This document shows positions 43,817-52,462 of a stretch of 64,000 nucleotides of DNA, piece after piece. Under the pieces are notes generated by a model. That model was not told where the DNA came from. It searched no databases and was given only the letters and a program-made list of their open reading frames with translations. The stretch comes from an uncultured Rhodopila sp. (GTDB lineage: Bacteria > Pseudomonadota > Alphaproteobacteria > Acetobacterales > Acetobacteraceae): contig NZ_CAIWTY010000046.1 in the NCBI RefSeq assembly GCF_903915725.1, positions 26,533 through 90,532 on the forward strand, read 5' to 3'. How positions within the stretch are numbered: the first letter of the stretch is position 1; every line of letters begins with the position of its first letter. Both the position numbers and the translations under genes were made by a program.

Positions 43817-44342
43817 TTTTAACACAGAGGAAGAATGGAGGGCCACAGAGGGCACAGAGAAGGAAGTATGGCGCTTCGCGCGGAAGGGTATCCGGGTGGG
43901 GAGGGGGTTTTTCCGAAGCCGTCGCGGGGTTGCGTTTTCGGAGGGTTGGTTCGGGCTGGCGTTTCGTGTTGACGGCAAATGGCGTGGGGTCCGGTCGCCA
44001 CTTCCGGCGTTTGAACGCGCGGAAAGCGAGGATTTGAAACACGGATGAACGCAGATGAACGCAGATAAGCTTTGTCGGCGTGGACTTTCGGGCGACGCTG
44101 CGGCATCCCGCCGGCGCGGCGGCAAAGCACGAGGCGGCCAGTCACTACAGCGCATGGACCGCCCGGTTCAGTGCCCGAGCCGGCGCTACCCCGATCCGCG
44201 TTCATCTGCGTTCATCCGCGTTCATCTGCGTTTCCATTTCGCGCCCTAAGCAAATAGGCCGGAGCCAACGGCGCCCCTCATCCGAACCGGCACCGCTTCT
44301 CTGTGTCCTCTGTGGCCCTCATTTCTTCCTTCTTATTAAAAA
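43817..44342. repeat. Nested inverted-repeat element between ACAD and FadJ-like genes
   Basis: Outer arms at 43817-43862 and 44296-44342 are inverted copies; their best core matches at 24 of 25 positions and is built of GCACAGAG units (GGGCCACAGAG). Inner arms at about 44034-44070 and 44191-44235 are also inverted, built of the 12-bp unit ATGAACGCAGAT. Short frames across this stretch lack ribosome-binding sites, so I support no gene. Repeats made of such CACAGAGG and GAACGCAGAT units are known from many bacterial genomes, but their role is unknown. Confidence 0.7.
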
Positions 44343-44415
44343 GCGAAGGGAACACCCTACAGGCCCTGAAAGCGAACCTCCAAGCTGCCCCCCCCCGCAA
44401 CACACCGCCGCTCGC

Positions 44416-46737
44416 CTAATTCCGCAACGGCTTGCCCGTCTCAAGCGTATGCTCGATCCGCGCCAGCGTCGGCTTTGTCCGCACAAGCCGCATGAACGCC
44501 CGGCGCTCCAGATCGAGCATCGTGTGCTCGTCAACCGTATCGATGATATCCGTATCGCCGCCCGACAGAACCTCCGCCAGCGCGTCCGCAACGACCAGGT
44601 CGTGATCGGTTGCGAGCCCGCGCTTATGAAACGATTCCGCGGCGGAATACATCCCGGCGCGACCCGCCGGACCGGGCAGCACGAATACCGGCGGCTCGGG
44701 GGGCCTGTAGCCTTCCACCAGCGCCAGCGCCCGCGCCTTCGCATTGGCCAACAAACGATCGCGGTTCATGGTGATGCCGTCGGTGGGACGCAGGAACTTC
44801 TTTTCCATCGCCTGATGCGCCGACTTCGACACATCCGCCGTACTGATCCCCTCGAACACCTTTGCCGGAGCCGGCATCGGCCCGCGCGGCAGCTTTGGCT
44901 CCGCCTGCCAGCGCGCCAGCATCTCGCCGCAGCCGCCCCAGCCGGGGATCAGCCCGACGCCCGCCTCGACCAGGCCGATATAGCTTTCCGCATAGGCCTG
45001 AACGGCGTCCGCATGCAGCACCAGTTCGCAGCCGCCGCCCAGCGCCATGCCGGCGGGTGCCACCACCACCGGGAACGGCGCGTATTTCAGCGCCTTGTAG
45101 GTCTTCTGCCCGGCGATCAGGTTCTTCTCGATCTCGCCCCAGGCCGCCATGTTGGCGGCGAACAGCGCCAGTCCCAGATTGGCGCCCAGGGAGAAATTGC
45201 TGCCCTCGTTATATACAACCAGAGCCTTGTAGCGCGCCTGCACCAGTTCGATCGACTTGCCGAGCAGCTCGATGATCTTGTCATCCAGCGAATTGGACTT
45301 CGAGGTGAACTCGAAGCAGACCACGCCGTCGCCGATATCCCATAGCGAGGCGGACGCGTTCTTCAGCACCGGTTTCGACGCCAGCTTGATGTCTTCCAGC
45401 AACAGCACGCCGGGCGCGCGGACGACGTCGTGATACGCCCCGTCCAGGCCGAGGAACTGCCGCTTGCCGCCGTCAACCCGGTAAAACGTCTTCCCGGCCG
45501 CCTCTGCCAGCAACGGCGGCACGGCCAGACCCTGCGCGGTCAGCCGCTCCACCAGCCACGCCGTTCCAAGCCGATCGGCAAGTTCGAACGGACCCCATTT
45601 CCAGGCATAGCCGAGCCGCATTGCGGCATCGATGTCCGCGATCGAGCCGGCCGCCTCCGGCACCAGGGTCGCGGCATAGGAAATCGTCTGCGCCAGCACA
45701 CGGAACGCGTATGTCCCCATCTTGCCGGGCAGCGACAGCAACGCCCGCAGATCGCGGGCCGCACCCTCCGGCAACCGCGCCGCCTGCTCAGGCCGGTATT
45801 CGCCCGTCTTCAGGTCCATCGCCACCTTGGTGCGGCGGCCGTCCGTCTTCTCCAGGCGGTAGAACCCGCCCTTGCCCTTCCGTCCCGTCAGACCCTGCTC
45901 AATCATCCGGTTGACCAGCGGCACCTCGCGGTCCACCGCATGAAACGCGTCGGACGCGGGCAGCGCGGACCGCATCGATGCGTTGATCTGCGGTCCGAGA
46001 TCGATGCCGACGAGGTCCAGCAGCCCGAAGATCCCGGTCTTCGGCACGCCCATAGGCGGCCCGACGATGGCGTCGGCCTCCTCCACCGTCAGCCCCTGGT
46101 CGAACGCCTCCAGCATGCCGAGCTGCATCCAGTAGATGCCCAGCCGGTTGGCGATGAAGCCGGGGCTGTCGTTGCAACGGACAATGCTCTTGCCCAGCGC
46201 GACGTCGCCGAACCGGATCACCGCCTCGGCGGTTTCCGGCGCGGTCTCCGGACCGGTGACGATCTCCAGCAGGCGCATATAGCGCGGCGGGTTGAAGAAA
46301 TGGGTGATCAGGAAGTCGCGACGGAACGAATCGCTCATGCCCTCGGTCAGCACATGCAGCGCGATGGTCGAGGTGTTGGAGCTGATCGCGCTGCCCGGGC
46401 GGCGGACCGCGTCCAGCTTGCGATACAGCGTCTGCTTGATGTCGAGCCGTTCCAGCACCGCCTCGACGATCCAGTCGCAATCGGCCAGTTTGCCGAGGTC
46501 GTCCTCGATATTGCCGGTTTCCACCAGCTTCGCCGCGCCGGCATGCATGAACGCCGCGGGCTCAACCTTCTGCAGCCGCGCCAGCGCGCCTTCGGCGATG
46601 GCGTTGCGGTTATTCGCGCCGGGCGCAACGATGTCGAGCAGCACCACCGGAATCCCGGCATTGGCGACCTGGGCGGCGATGCCCGCGCCCATCGTGCCGG
46701 CGCCGATGACGCCGACTTTGCGGATTGTCACGCCCAT
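44416..46737 (-). CDS. fadJ: 3-hydroxyacyl-CoA dehydrogenase / enoyl-CoA hydratase family protein
   Basis: A 773-residue multifunctional protein with the dehydrogenase part first, the reverse of classical FadB/FadJ order. KVGVIGAGTMGAGIAAQVAN binds NAD+; NTSTIALHVLTEGM and LITHFFNPPRYMRLLEIVTG are the HAD core; CNDSPGFIANRLGIYWMQLG follows. A crotonase-like hydratase part at the C-terminal half has NFSLGANLGLALFAANMAAW and MALGGGCELVLHADAVQAYA. It performs the hydration and dehydrogenation steps of beta-oxidation. It shares one base (TGATG) with the thiolase gene, so they are co-translated. Confidence 0.93.
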   Translation of the reverse strand: MGVTIRKVGVIGAGTMGAGIAAQVANAGIPVVLLDIVAPGANNRNAIAEGALARLQKVEPAAFMHAGAAKLVETGNIEDDLGKLADCDWIVEAVLERLDIKQTLYRKLDAVRRPGSAISSNTSTIALHVLTEGMSDSFRRDFLITHFFNPPRYMRLLEIVTGPETAPETAEAVIRFGDVALGKSIVRCNDSPGFIANRLGIYWMQLGMLEAFDQGLTVEEADAIVGPPMGVPKTGIFGLLDLVGIDLGPQINASMRSALPASDAFHAVDREVPLVNRMIEQGLTGRKGKGGFYRLEKTDGRRTKVAMDLKTGEYRPEQAARLPEGAARDLRALLSLPGKMGTYAFRVLAQTISYAATLVPEAAGSIADIDAAMRLGYAWKWGPFELADRLGTAWLVERLTAQGLAVPPLLAEAAGKTFYRVDGGKRQFLGLDGAYHDVVRAPGVLLLEDIKLASKPVLKNASASLWDIGDGVVCFEFTSKSNSLDDKIIELLGKSIELVQARYKALVVYNEGSNFSLGANLGLALFAANMAAWGEIEKNLIAGQKTYKALKYAPFPVVVAPAGMALGGGCELVLHADAVQAYAESYIGLVEAGVGLIPGWGGCGEMLARWQAEPKLPRGPMPAPAKVFEGISTADVSKSAHQAMEKKFLRPTDGITMNRDRLLANAKARALALVEGYRPPEPPVFVLPGPAGRAGMYSAAESFHKRGLATDHDLVVADALAEVLSGGDTDIIDTVDEHTMLDLERRAFMRLVRTKPTLARIEHTLETGKPLRN

Positions 46738-47873
46738 CAGATGCGCTCCAGGATTGTCGCGATGCCCTGCCCGCCGCCGATGCACTGGCTCGCCAGCGCA
46801 TAGCGGCCGCCCGTGCGGGCCAGCAGCGAGGCCGCCTTGCCGGTGATGCGCGCGCCGGTCGCGCCCAGCGGATGGCCCAGCGCGATGGCGCCGCCGTCGA
46901 TGTTCAGCGTCTCGTCGCGAATGCCGAGTTCGCGGGCGCAGGCCAAAGCCTGGCTGGCGAACGCCTCGTTCAGTTCGACCACATCCAGCGCGCCAACGTC
47001 GATCGCGGCGCGGTCGAGCGCCTTCTTCGTCGCGGCGACAGGACCGATGCCCATGATCTCCGGCGCGCAGCCGGCGACCGCGATGGACTTGATCCGGGCC
47101 AGCTTGTTCAGGCCGTGCTTGTCGGCATAGGCCTCGCTGCACACCAGCACGGCGGAGGCGCCATCGGTCAGCGGCGACGAGGTGCCCGCGGTCACGGTGC
47201 CGTCCTTGTCGAAGGCGGGCTTCAAACCCGCGAGGCCGTCGGCCGTTGTATCCGGCCGGATGCAGCCGTCCTGCCCGACCTTGCCGCCCTTGGCCTCTAT
47301 CGGCACGATCTCATCACTGAAATGGCCGGCGGCGGCGGCGGCGGCGGCTTTCTGATGGCTGCGGACGGCAAATGCCTCCTGCTCGGCACGGGGAATCTGC
47401 CATTTGCGGGCGACATTCTCGGCGGTTTCGCCCATGCCGATATAAGCGGCAGGCATCGCCTTCTGCAGCGCCGGGTTGATCAGCGGGTTATAGCCCATCA
47501 TCGGCACCCGGCTCATGCTCTCGATGCCGGCGCAGACGAAGACATCCCCTGCCCCCAGCGCGATTTGCCCGGCGGCGATGTGGATCGACTGCATGGACGA
47601 ACCACAGAAGCGGTTCACCGTCACGCCCGCCACCGACAGCGGCAGGTCGGACAGCAGGCCGATCAGCCGGGCGACGTTGAGGCCCTGCTCGCCCTCGGGG
47701 AAGGCGCAGCCGACGATGATGTCCTCGATGTCCTCGGGGTTGACGCCGGTGCGGCTGACCAGCGCGCGCACCACCTGCGCGGCGAGATCGTCCGGACGCA
47801 CGCGGGCGAGGCCGCCTTTGCCGGCGAAGTGGAAAGGCGACCGGGCGTAGCCGGCGATCACCGCGTTGGTCAT
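46737..47873 (-). CDS. fadA: Acetyl-CoA C-acyltransferase (thiolase)
   Basis: A 378-residue thiolase. The nucleophilic Cys lies in TVNRFCGSSMQSIHIAAGQI, the His in NIDGGAIALGHPLGATGARI and the second Cys in ASQCIGGGQG. It cleaves 3-oxoacyl-CoA in the last step of beta-oxidation. AAAGGAGA precedes the ATG at 47873; an in-frame extension upstream is not a plausible leader. It lies 19 bases after the MerR regulator gene and is coupled to the FadJ-like gene. Confidence 0.95.
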   Translation of the reverse strand: MTNAVIAGYARSPFHFAGKGGLARVRPDDLAAQVVRALVSRTGVNPEDIEDIIVGCAFPEGEQGLNVARLIGLLSDLPLSVAGVTVNRFCGSSMQSIHIAAGQIALGAGDVFVCAGIESMSRVPMMGYNPLINPALQKAMPAAYIGMGETAENVARKWQIPRAEQEAFAVRSHQKAAAAAAAGHFSDEIVPIEAKGGKVGQDGCIRPDTTADGLAGLKPAFDKDGTVTAGTSSPLTDGASAVLVCSEAYADKHGLNKLARIKSIAVAGCAPEIMGIGPVAATKKALDRAAIDVGALDVVELNEAFASQALACARELGIRDETLNIDGGAIALGHPLGATGARITGKAASLLARTGGRYALASQCIGGGQGIATILERI

Positions 47874-47892
47874 TGCGTGTCTCCTTTGTTTT

Positions 47893-48297
47893 TTAGCTCG
47901 CCGCGCGGCGGGCGCGGGGAGCGGTTTGCAGTGCCGCCTCGGTCTGGGCGGTGATGTCATCGAGTTCGGCCAGCGCCTCGTCAATGGCCTGGCGCTGGGA
48001 CAGCAGCTGCGCGCGACGCTTGCCGACGGCGGTCAGCAGCAGTTTCAGTTGCGACTGCTGGGTGATGTCGGTGTCGTAGAGATCGAGATAGTCCTTGATC
48101 GTGCTGAGTGAAAACCCCAGCCGCTTGCCGCGCAGGATCAGGATCATGCGGGCGCGGTCGCGGGCGGAGAACACCCGGGTGGTGCCCGCCCGCTTGGGCG
48201 AGATCAGCCCCTTGTCCTCATAGAAGCGGATGGCGCGCGGCGTCATGTCGAGCTGCTTCGCCAGTTCCGTTACGGTGTAGAGTTGGGCGTCGGTCAT
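47893..48297 (-). CDS. MerR-family transcriptional regulator, LiuR-like
   Basis: A 134-residue regulator. The N-terminal winged helix-turn-helix (YTVTELAKQLDMTPRAIRFY, then EDKGLISPKRAGTTRVFSAR) is followed by a coiled-coil dimer helix and a tail with no Cys metal site. It therefore does not resemble the metal-sensing members; LiuR-type MerR proteins instead control branched-chain amino acid and fatty-acid catabolism. It is first in a unit with thiolase and FadJ. Candidate operators TTAACGTAAACGTCAA-like lie upstream of it and of the acyl-CoA ligase gene. Confidence 0.88.
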   Translation of the reverse strand: MTDAQLYTVTELAKQLDMTPRAIRFYEDKGLISPKRAGTTRVFSARDRARMILILRGKRLGFSLSTIKDYLDLYDTDITQQSQLKLLLTAVGKRRAQLLSQRQAIDEALAELDDITAQTEAALQTAPRARRAAS

Positions 48298-48350
48298 GCA
48301 GTTCGTCTCATACCTACCCGTGTCATTGTCATGGGCCGGACACCGCCCGC

Positions 48351-48433
48351 TGTGTCATGGCCGGGCTTGTCCCGGCCATCCACGACTTGCGATGGCGAAC
48401 CGACCAAAGTCGTGGATGGCCGGACTAAATCCG
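48351..48433. repeat. Inverted pair of REP-like hairpins, GGCCGG-stem variant
   Basis: A forward copy (TGTCATGGCCGGG, loop CTTGT, CCCGGCC, tail ATCCACGACTT) at about 48353-48387 and an inverted copy (AAGTCGTGGATGGCCGG, loop, CCGGCCATGACAC) at about 48407-48433 form a BIME-like unit upstream of the MerR gene. Confidence 0.85.
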
Positions 48434-48496
48434 GCCATGACACGGGGTCGATGGCAGGCCCATGCGATGGCGGTCGTCCACCGCCCCGCTCGGCCC

Positions 48497-48512
48497 CTAA
48501 CGTATACGTCAA
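48497..48512. promoter_or_regulatory. Candidate MerR/LiuR-type operator upstream of merR-fadA-fadJ
   Basis: CTAACGTATACGTCAA matches the site upstream of the acyl-CoA ligase gene (50280-50295) at 14 of 16 positions. It is an imperfect palindrome of the ACGT-N2-ACGT type reported for LiuR. It lies about 200 bases upstream of the MerR gene start, between the REP-like pair and the end of the ligase gene. Confidence 0.5.
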
Positions 48513-48522
48513 TCTCCTCACG

Positions 48523-50163
48523 TCAAGTCACTTTCGGCGCCGTCATCTCGGCGACCAGTTCCTTGCGCGACAGCTTGCCGATGATGGTCTTCGGCAGTGC
48601 TTCCCGGATCTCGACCCGCACCGGCAGCTCTATCGGCGACACGCGGTCGCGCAGGAAGCTGCGCAGCGCCTCGCCATCCGTCGCGTGGCCCTCGCGCAGC
48701 GTCACGAAGGCCAGCGGCGCCTGGCCGCGATAGGAGTCGGCGATGCCGATGACGATCGCTTCGGCGACCGCCGGGTGTTCATACAGCGCGTCCTCGATGA
48801 CTCGCGGATAGACGTTGTAGCCGCTGCAAATGATCAGGTCCTTGAGCCGATCGGTTACGTAGAGATAACCGTCGGCGTCGAGGTGGCCGGCGTCGCCGGT
48901 GCGCAGTGCGCCGTCGATGAACACGGCGCGGGTTTCCGACTCACGGTTCAGGTAGCCCTGCATGACCTGCGGGCCGCGCACGCAGATTTCGCCGCGCTCG
49001 CCCGGCGGCAGGATGCGGGTGATGTCGTCGATGCCGCGGATTTCCACCCGGGTGCCGCGCAGGACGATGCCGACGGAGTCCGGGCGGACCTCGCCGTCCG
49101 GAGGGTTGGACGCAACCGCGGGAGACGCCTCGGTCAGGCCGTAGCCTTCAATAATCCGGCAGCCGGTCAGCTTCTGGAAACGCTCGCGGACCTCCGCCGG
49201 CAGCGGGGCGCCGCCGGATACGCAAACGCGCAGCTCCGGGAATGTGATGTGCTTCTTCTCGGCCTCGAGCGAGATCGCATTATAGATCGTCGGCACGGCG
49301 TGCATGATCGTCGGCTTGTCCTGTCGCAGCGACTTCATCACCGCGCCGATTTCGAAGCGCGGATGCAGAATCAGTTCGGCGCCCGCCAGGATGCCGCCGT
49401 TCATGATCGAGGTCATGGCAAAGACGTGGAAGAACGGCAGGACCGCGAGAAACCGCTCCTGCCCCGGCCGCATGCTGGGCATGTGATAGGCGGCCTGCTG
49501 CGCGTTCACCGACAGGTTGGCGTGCGACAGCATCGCCCCCTTCGGCACGCCGGTCGTGCCCCCGGTATATTGCAGCACCGCCAGGTCGCCCGGGTCGATC
49601 GCCACCGGCGCGGGCGGCGGCCCGGCGGTTACAACATGGCGGTAGGGGATGACCTGATGGCTCCAGGCCGGATGCGCTACCATCTTGCGCTTCAGCATCG
49701 TGAACGCCACCCGCTTGGCCGGCGGCAGCACCCCGGCGAACGGGCAGACGATGATGCGCTGCAGGCCGGAGGACGGCAGCAGCCCCAGCACCTTGTCGCA
49801 GATCGCGGCAATGTCCGGGACGATCATCGTCGTGGTGGAGGAATCGACGATCTGCTGGCGCAGTTCGCGCGCGACGTAGAGCGGGTTGTAGTTGACCACC
49901 ACGGCGCCGGCCTTCAGCGCGGCATAGTAGAAGATCACGAAATACGGGGTGTTCGGCAGGCAAAGGCCCACGCGGTCTCCCGGCCGGATGCCCAGGCGCT
50001 GCAGCCCGGCGGTGGCACGATCGACCAGCCCGGCAAGCTGCGCGTAAGTCCAGCGCCGCCCCTGGAACGCCAGCGCCGGACGATCGCCAAACGCCGCGGC
50101 GGAGCGGTCGAGAAGCGCCGGAACGGCCAGTGGCTCAAGCTGCTGATGCACCAGAGCGTCCAA
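48523..50163 (-). CDS. fadD: Long-chain fatty acid-CoA ligase
   Basis: A 546-residue AMP-forming ligase. The nucleotide motif is LQYTGGTTGVPKGAMLSHAN; later come IIEGYGLTEASPAVASNPP, DGALRTGDAGHLDADGYLYV (the TGD motif) and DRLKDLIICSGYNVYPRVIE. The invariant Lys of the A10 motif lies in PKTIIGKLSRKEL. It activates fatty acids to acyl-CoA for beta-oxidation. The start is TTG at 50163 with AGGAGG 9 bases upstream; TTG starts are unusual but the ribosome-binding site is strong. A candidate LiuR-type site is 117 bases upstream. Confidence 0.94.
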   Translation of the reverse strand: MDALVHQQLEPLAVPALLDRSAAAFGDRPALAFQGRRWTYAQLAGLVDRATAGLQRLGIRPGDRVGLCLPNTPYFVIFYYAALKAGAVVVNYNPLYVARELRQQIVDSSTTTMIVPDIAAICDKVLGLLPSSGLQRIIVCPFAGVLPPAKRVAFTMLKRKMVAHPAWSHQVIPYRHVVTAGPPPAPVAIDPGDLAVLQYTGGTTGVPKGAMLSHANLSVNAQQAAYHMPSMRPGQERFLAVLPFFHVFAMTSIMNGGILAGAELILHPRFEIGAVMKSLRQDKPTIMHAVPTIYNAISLEAEKKHITFPELRVCVSGGAPLPAEVRERFQKLTGCRIIEGYGLTEASPAVASNPPDGEVRPDSVGIVLRGTRVEIRGIDDITRILPPGERGEICVRGPQVMQGYLNRESETRAVFIDGALRTGDAGHLDADGYLYVTDRLKDLIICSGYNVYPRVIEDALYEHPAVAEAIVIGIADSYRGQAPLAFVTLREGHATDGEALRSFLRDRVSPIELPVRVEIREALPKTIIGKLSRKELVAEMTAPKVT

Positions 50164-50745
50164 GTGCGTGCCTCCTGTCGGGTGTTTCCTCAGTGCCGTC
50201 TTGCGACGGTTCGGTTTTTCCGCCGCTGCGAAACGGCCGGAGGCTATATAGCAGCGACGGTGCCGTTAAGGTAGTCTGGTTAACGTAAACGTCAAGTGCG
50301 AAAGGGGATGCTCCCTTCGGGCTACGACATCGCTACTGCCGGTTGTTTCCACGGCCGGACGCGGAATGCCCGGACGATCCCGGCCCGGGTCCCGCGGATC
50401 TGCCTCTGTATCCCGACCGATTTCCCCCGGCGCCGCCGCTGTATCGCGGTGATGCCGCCCTGTCGCAGTCGATAGTTCAAACAAACAAGTCTTCCGACGC
50501 CCTTTATAGTGTTGATCGGCGAAGCACAGGAGAGCACCCGTCACGCAGCCGACCTCGGTTGAGGCGCCCGATCTCGGCGCGCACGCAACGGACCAGTGTT
50601 GACCGCGGGGATCCGGGCCGGTTCGGCACCAGGCACCCCCACGCGTTGCATATCCTGGTCCACGGCGCCTTGTACCTATTTTGTTCTTGATTGACCCCAC
50701 AACTTCAGGTAGAAGGCGCTCCGGAAACCAACCGGAGCCGAAGCC
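50164..50745. promoter_or_regulatory. 582-bp divergent control region with a LiuR-type site
   Basis: No gene is supported. At 50280-50295 is TTAACGTAAACGTCAA, the second candidate operator. On the ligase side TATATA at 50245-50250 (with TACCTT 17 bases further up on the minus strand) could be a -10/-35 pair. The middle of the gap (50300-50650) holds no motif I recognise. The plus-strand gene at 50746 has GGAG upstream. Confidence 0.5.
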
Positions 50746-51294
50746 ATGCACCGCGCACCCGCCATCACCGCCGCGATCCTGGACAAAATTCTGCTTTTTC
50801 TCGCCCCGCTGTTTCTCGACGTCTGCGCCGGCGATGCGGATGCGGCGAAAGCCGCCGCCCGTGCGCTGCTCGCCAGTTATAATCCGGCAACCGATCATGA
50901 ACTCCGTCACGCCGCGCTGATCATCGCTTTCAGCTTCGGCGCCCTCGACGCGCTCAGCCGATCGGCCGCGGCCGAGTTGGACCTGAAACAGGTGCTGCGG
51001 CTGCGCGGCAATGCCAACGCGCTGAACCGCGCCGCTTTGCTGAATGAGAAAGCGCTGAACGCCCTGCGCGCCGCGGCTTCGGACGAGGCCCCGGCAGCAT
51101 CCGCCGACTTGCCTGCCAGCCTCGAGCCCGCGGATCTGGTCAGCTTCGCCCGGCAGGCTGCGCCGCTGTCACGGCAGCAGCGCCGGGCGATGGAGCGGCA
51201 GGCGGAAAAAGCCGAGCAGCGCCGCCAGGAGCAGGCCCGCCTCGCCGAGCGCGCGGCGCGGCTCGCGGAACGCCGCGGCGCGGCGACGGCTTAG
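50746..51294 (+). CDS. Hypothetical protein with C-terminal basic coiled coil
   Basis: A 182-residue Ala-rich protein. The first half has helices (AAILDKILLFLAPLFLDVCA, then ARALLASYN). The C-terminal 40 residues are Arg/Glu/Gln-rich (QRRAMERQAEKAEQRRQEQA), a likely coiled coil. I do not recognise the family; similar Ala-rich proteins occur in related genomes. GGAG precedes the ATG. No functional clue from neighbours. Confidence 0.55.
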   Translation: MHRAPAITAAILDKILLFLAPLFLDVCAGDADAAKAAARALLASYNPATDHELRHAALIIAFSFGALDALSRSAAAELDLKQVLRLRGNANALNRAALLNEKALNALRAAASDEAPAASADLPASLEPADLVSFARQAAPLSRQQRRAMERQAEKAEQRRQEQARLAERAARLAERRGAATA

Positions 51295-51402
51295 GTGGAT
51301 CGGGTGGCACCGTCGTTTCCGCCGGCGGGCGGTTCGGCCTTCGCTATGATGTGCTGGCCAATTGAGTGCCGGTCATCTGTGAGCTTGGCCCCACTGATGC
51401 CG

Positions 51403-51439
51403 AAAGTCGTGGATGGCCGGCCTGCGCCGGCCATGACAC
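51403..51439. repeat. REP-like hairpin, GGCCGG-stem variant
   Basis: Inverted copy AAAGTCGTGGATGGCCGG, loop CCTGCG, CCGGCCATGACAC, between the hypothetical gene at 50746 and the ketopantoate-reductase-like gene. Confidence 0.8.
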
Positions 51440-51487
51440 AAAAGCAACGGCCCGGGTCCGGGCCATGATGAACGCAAAACGAAGACC

Positions 51488-52462
51488 TCAGTAGCACCCC
51501 GCCTGCCGCCCCCTCTCCCGCACCAGGGCCAGCACCGAGCGGCAGAGCGGCATCGATTCCCCGACCACCGTGCCCAGTTCCACCACCGCGCCGAGCAGCG
51601 CGTCGATCTCCATCGGCCGCCCGCGCTCCAGGTCCTGCAGCATCGACGTCTTGTGCACGCCAACCTCGGCGGCGCCGGCGATGCGCTTGTCGACGTCGAT
51701 GCCGAAGCGCACGCCCAGCGCCTCGGCGACCGCCTGCGCCTCCAGCATCATCCCCCGGCATAGCGTGCGCAGGCCATCATCGCCGGTGATGCGGTCCAGC
51801 GTCGCCGCGGTCAGCGCGGAGACCGGGTTAAAGGCGAGGTTGCCCCATAGCTTCACCCACAATTCGTCGCGGATCCTCGGCCGCACCGGCGCCTTCAGCC
51901 CGGCGGCGATCAGCGCGCGGGAAAACGCCTCGATGCGGGCGCTGCGCGATCCGTCCGGCTCCCCCAGCGTAAAACGGTCACCGTAGCCGTGCTCGATCAC
52001 GCCGGGTGCGACGACTTCGGCGGCCGGATACACGACGCAGCCGATGGCTTTCGACGGCGGCAGCACGGACCACAGCAACCCGCCGGGATCGACGCTTTCC
52101 ACCACGCGGTCGCGATGCGGGCTGTCGAGGCCGTAGAAATACCAGTAGGGAATCCCGTTGATGCCGGTCACCAGGGCGCTGTCCGGCCCCATCATCGCGG
52201 CGATCGAGCCAGCCGCCGCCGACAGCCCGTGCGCCTTCAGGGTGACGACGACATAGTCGTGTATTCCGGCTGCCTCGGCCGAGGCGACGCAGCGCGGCCG
52301 CACGGTGATGCTCTCGCTGCCCGAGCGCAAGGTGACCCCGTTGGCCTGCATCGCCGCCAGATGCGGGCCGCGGGCGATGAAGGTCACATCGGCCCCTGCC
52401 CTGGCGAGCCGCACGCCGAGAAACCCGCCGATGGCCCCGGCGCCGAAGATCGCAACCTTCAC
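51488..52462 (-). CDS. 2-dehydropantoate 2-reductase-like protein (ApbA/PanE family)
   Basis: A 324-residue NADPH-dependent reductase. The nucleotide-binding start is MKVAIFGAGAIGGFLGVRLA; the catalytic Lys lies in VVTLKAHGL or in RIRDELWVKLWGNLAFNPVS (the invariant KLWxN of the family). A C-terminal domain follows (HKTSMLQDLERGRPMEIDAL, the PanE signature). PanE reduces ketopantoate in CoA synthesis, but many paralogues act on other 2-oxo acids. Because it overlaps an acyl-CoA ligase gene by 4 bases, a role in an acid-activation pathway is possible. Confidence 0.88.
   Translation of the reverse strand: MKVAIFGAGAIGGFLGVRLARAGADVTFIARGPHLAAMQANGVTLRSGSESITVRPRCVASAEAAGIHDYVVVTLKAHGLSAAAGSIAAMMGPDSALVTGINGIPYWYFYGLDSPHRDRVVESVDPGGLLWSVLPPSKAIGCVVYPAAEVVAPGVIEHGYGDRFTLGEPDGSRSARIEAFSRALIAAGLKAPVRPRIRDELWVKLWGNLAFNPVSALTAATLDRITGDDGLRTLCRGMMLEAQAVAEALGVRFGIDVDKRIAGAAEVGVHKTSMLQDLERGRPMEIDALLGAVVELGTVVGESMPLCRSVLALVRERGRQAGCY

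Noticed and set aside
50266..50910. 214-codon minus-strand frame across the fadD upstream region
   Set aside because: Overlaps the start of the plus-strand gene at 50746 and crosses the candidate operator; no family resemblance.
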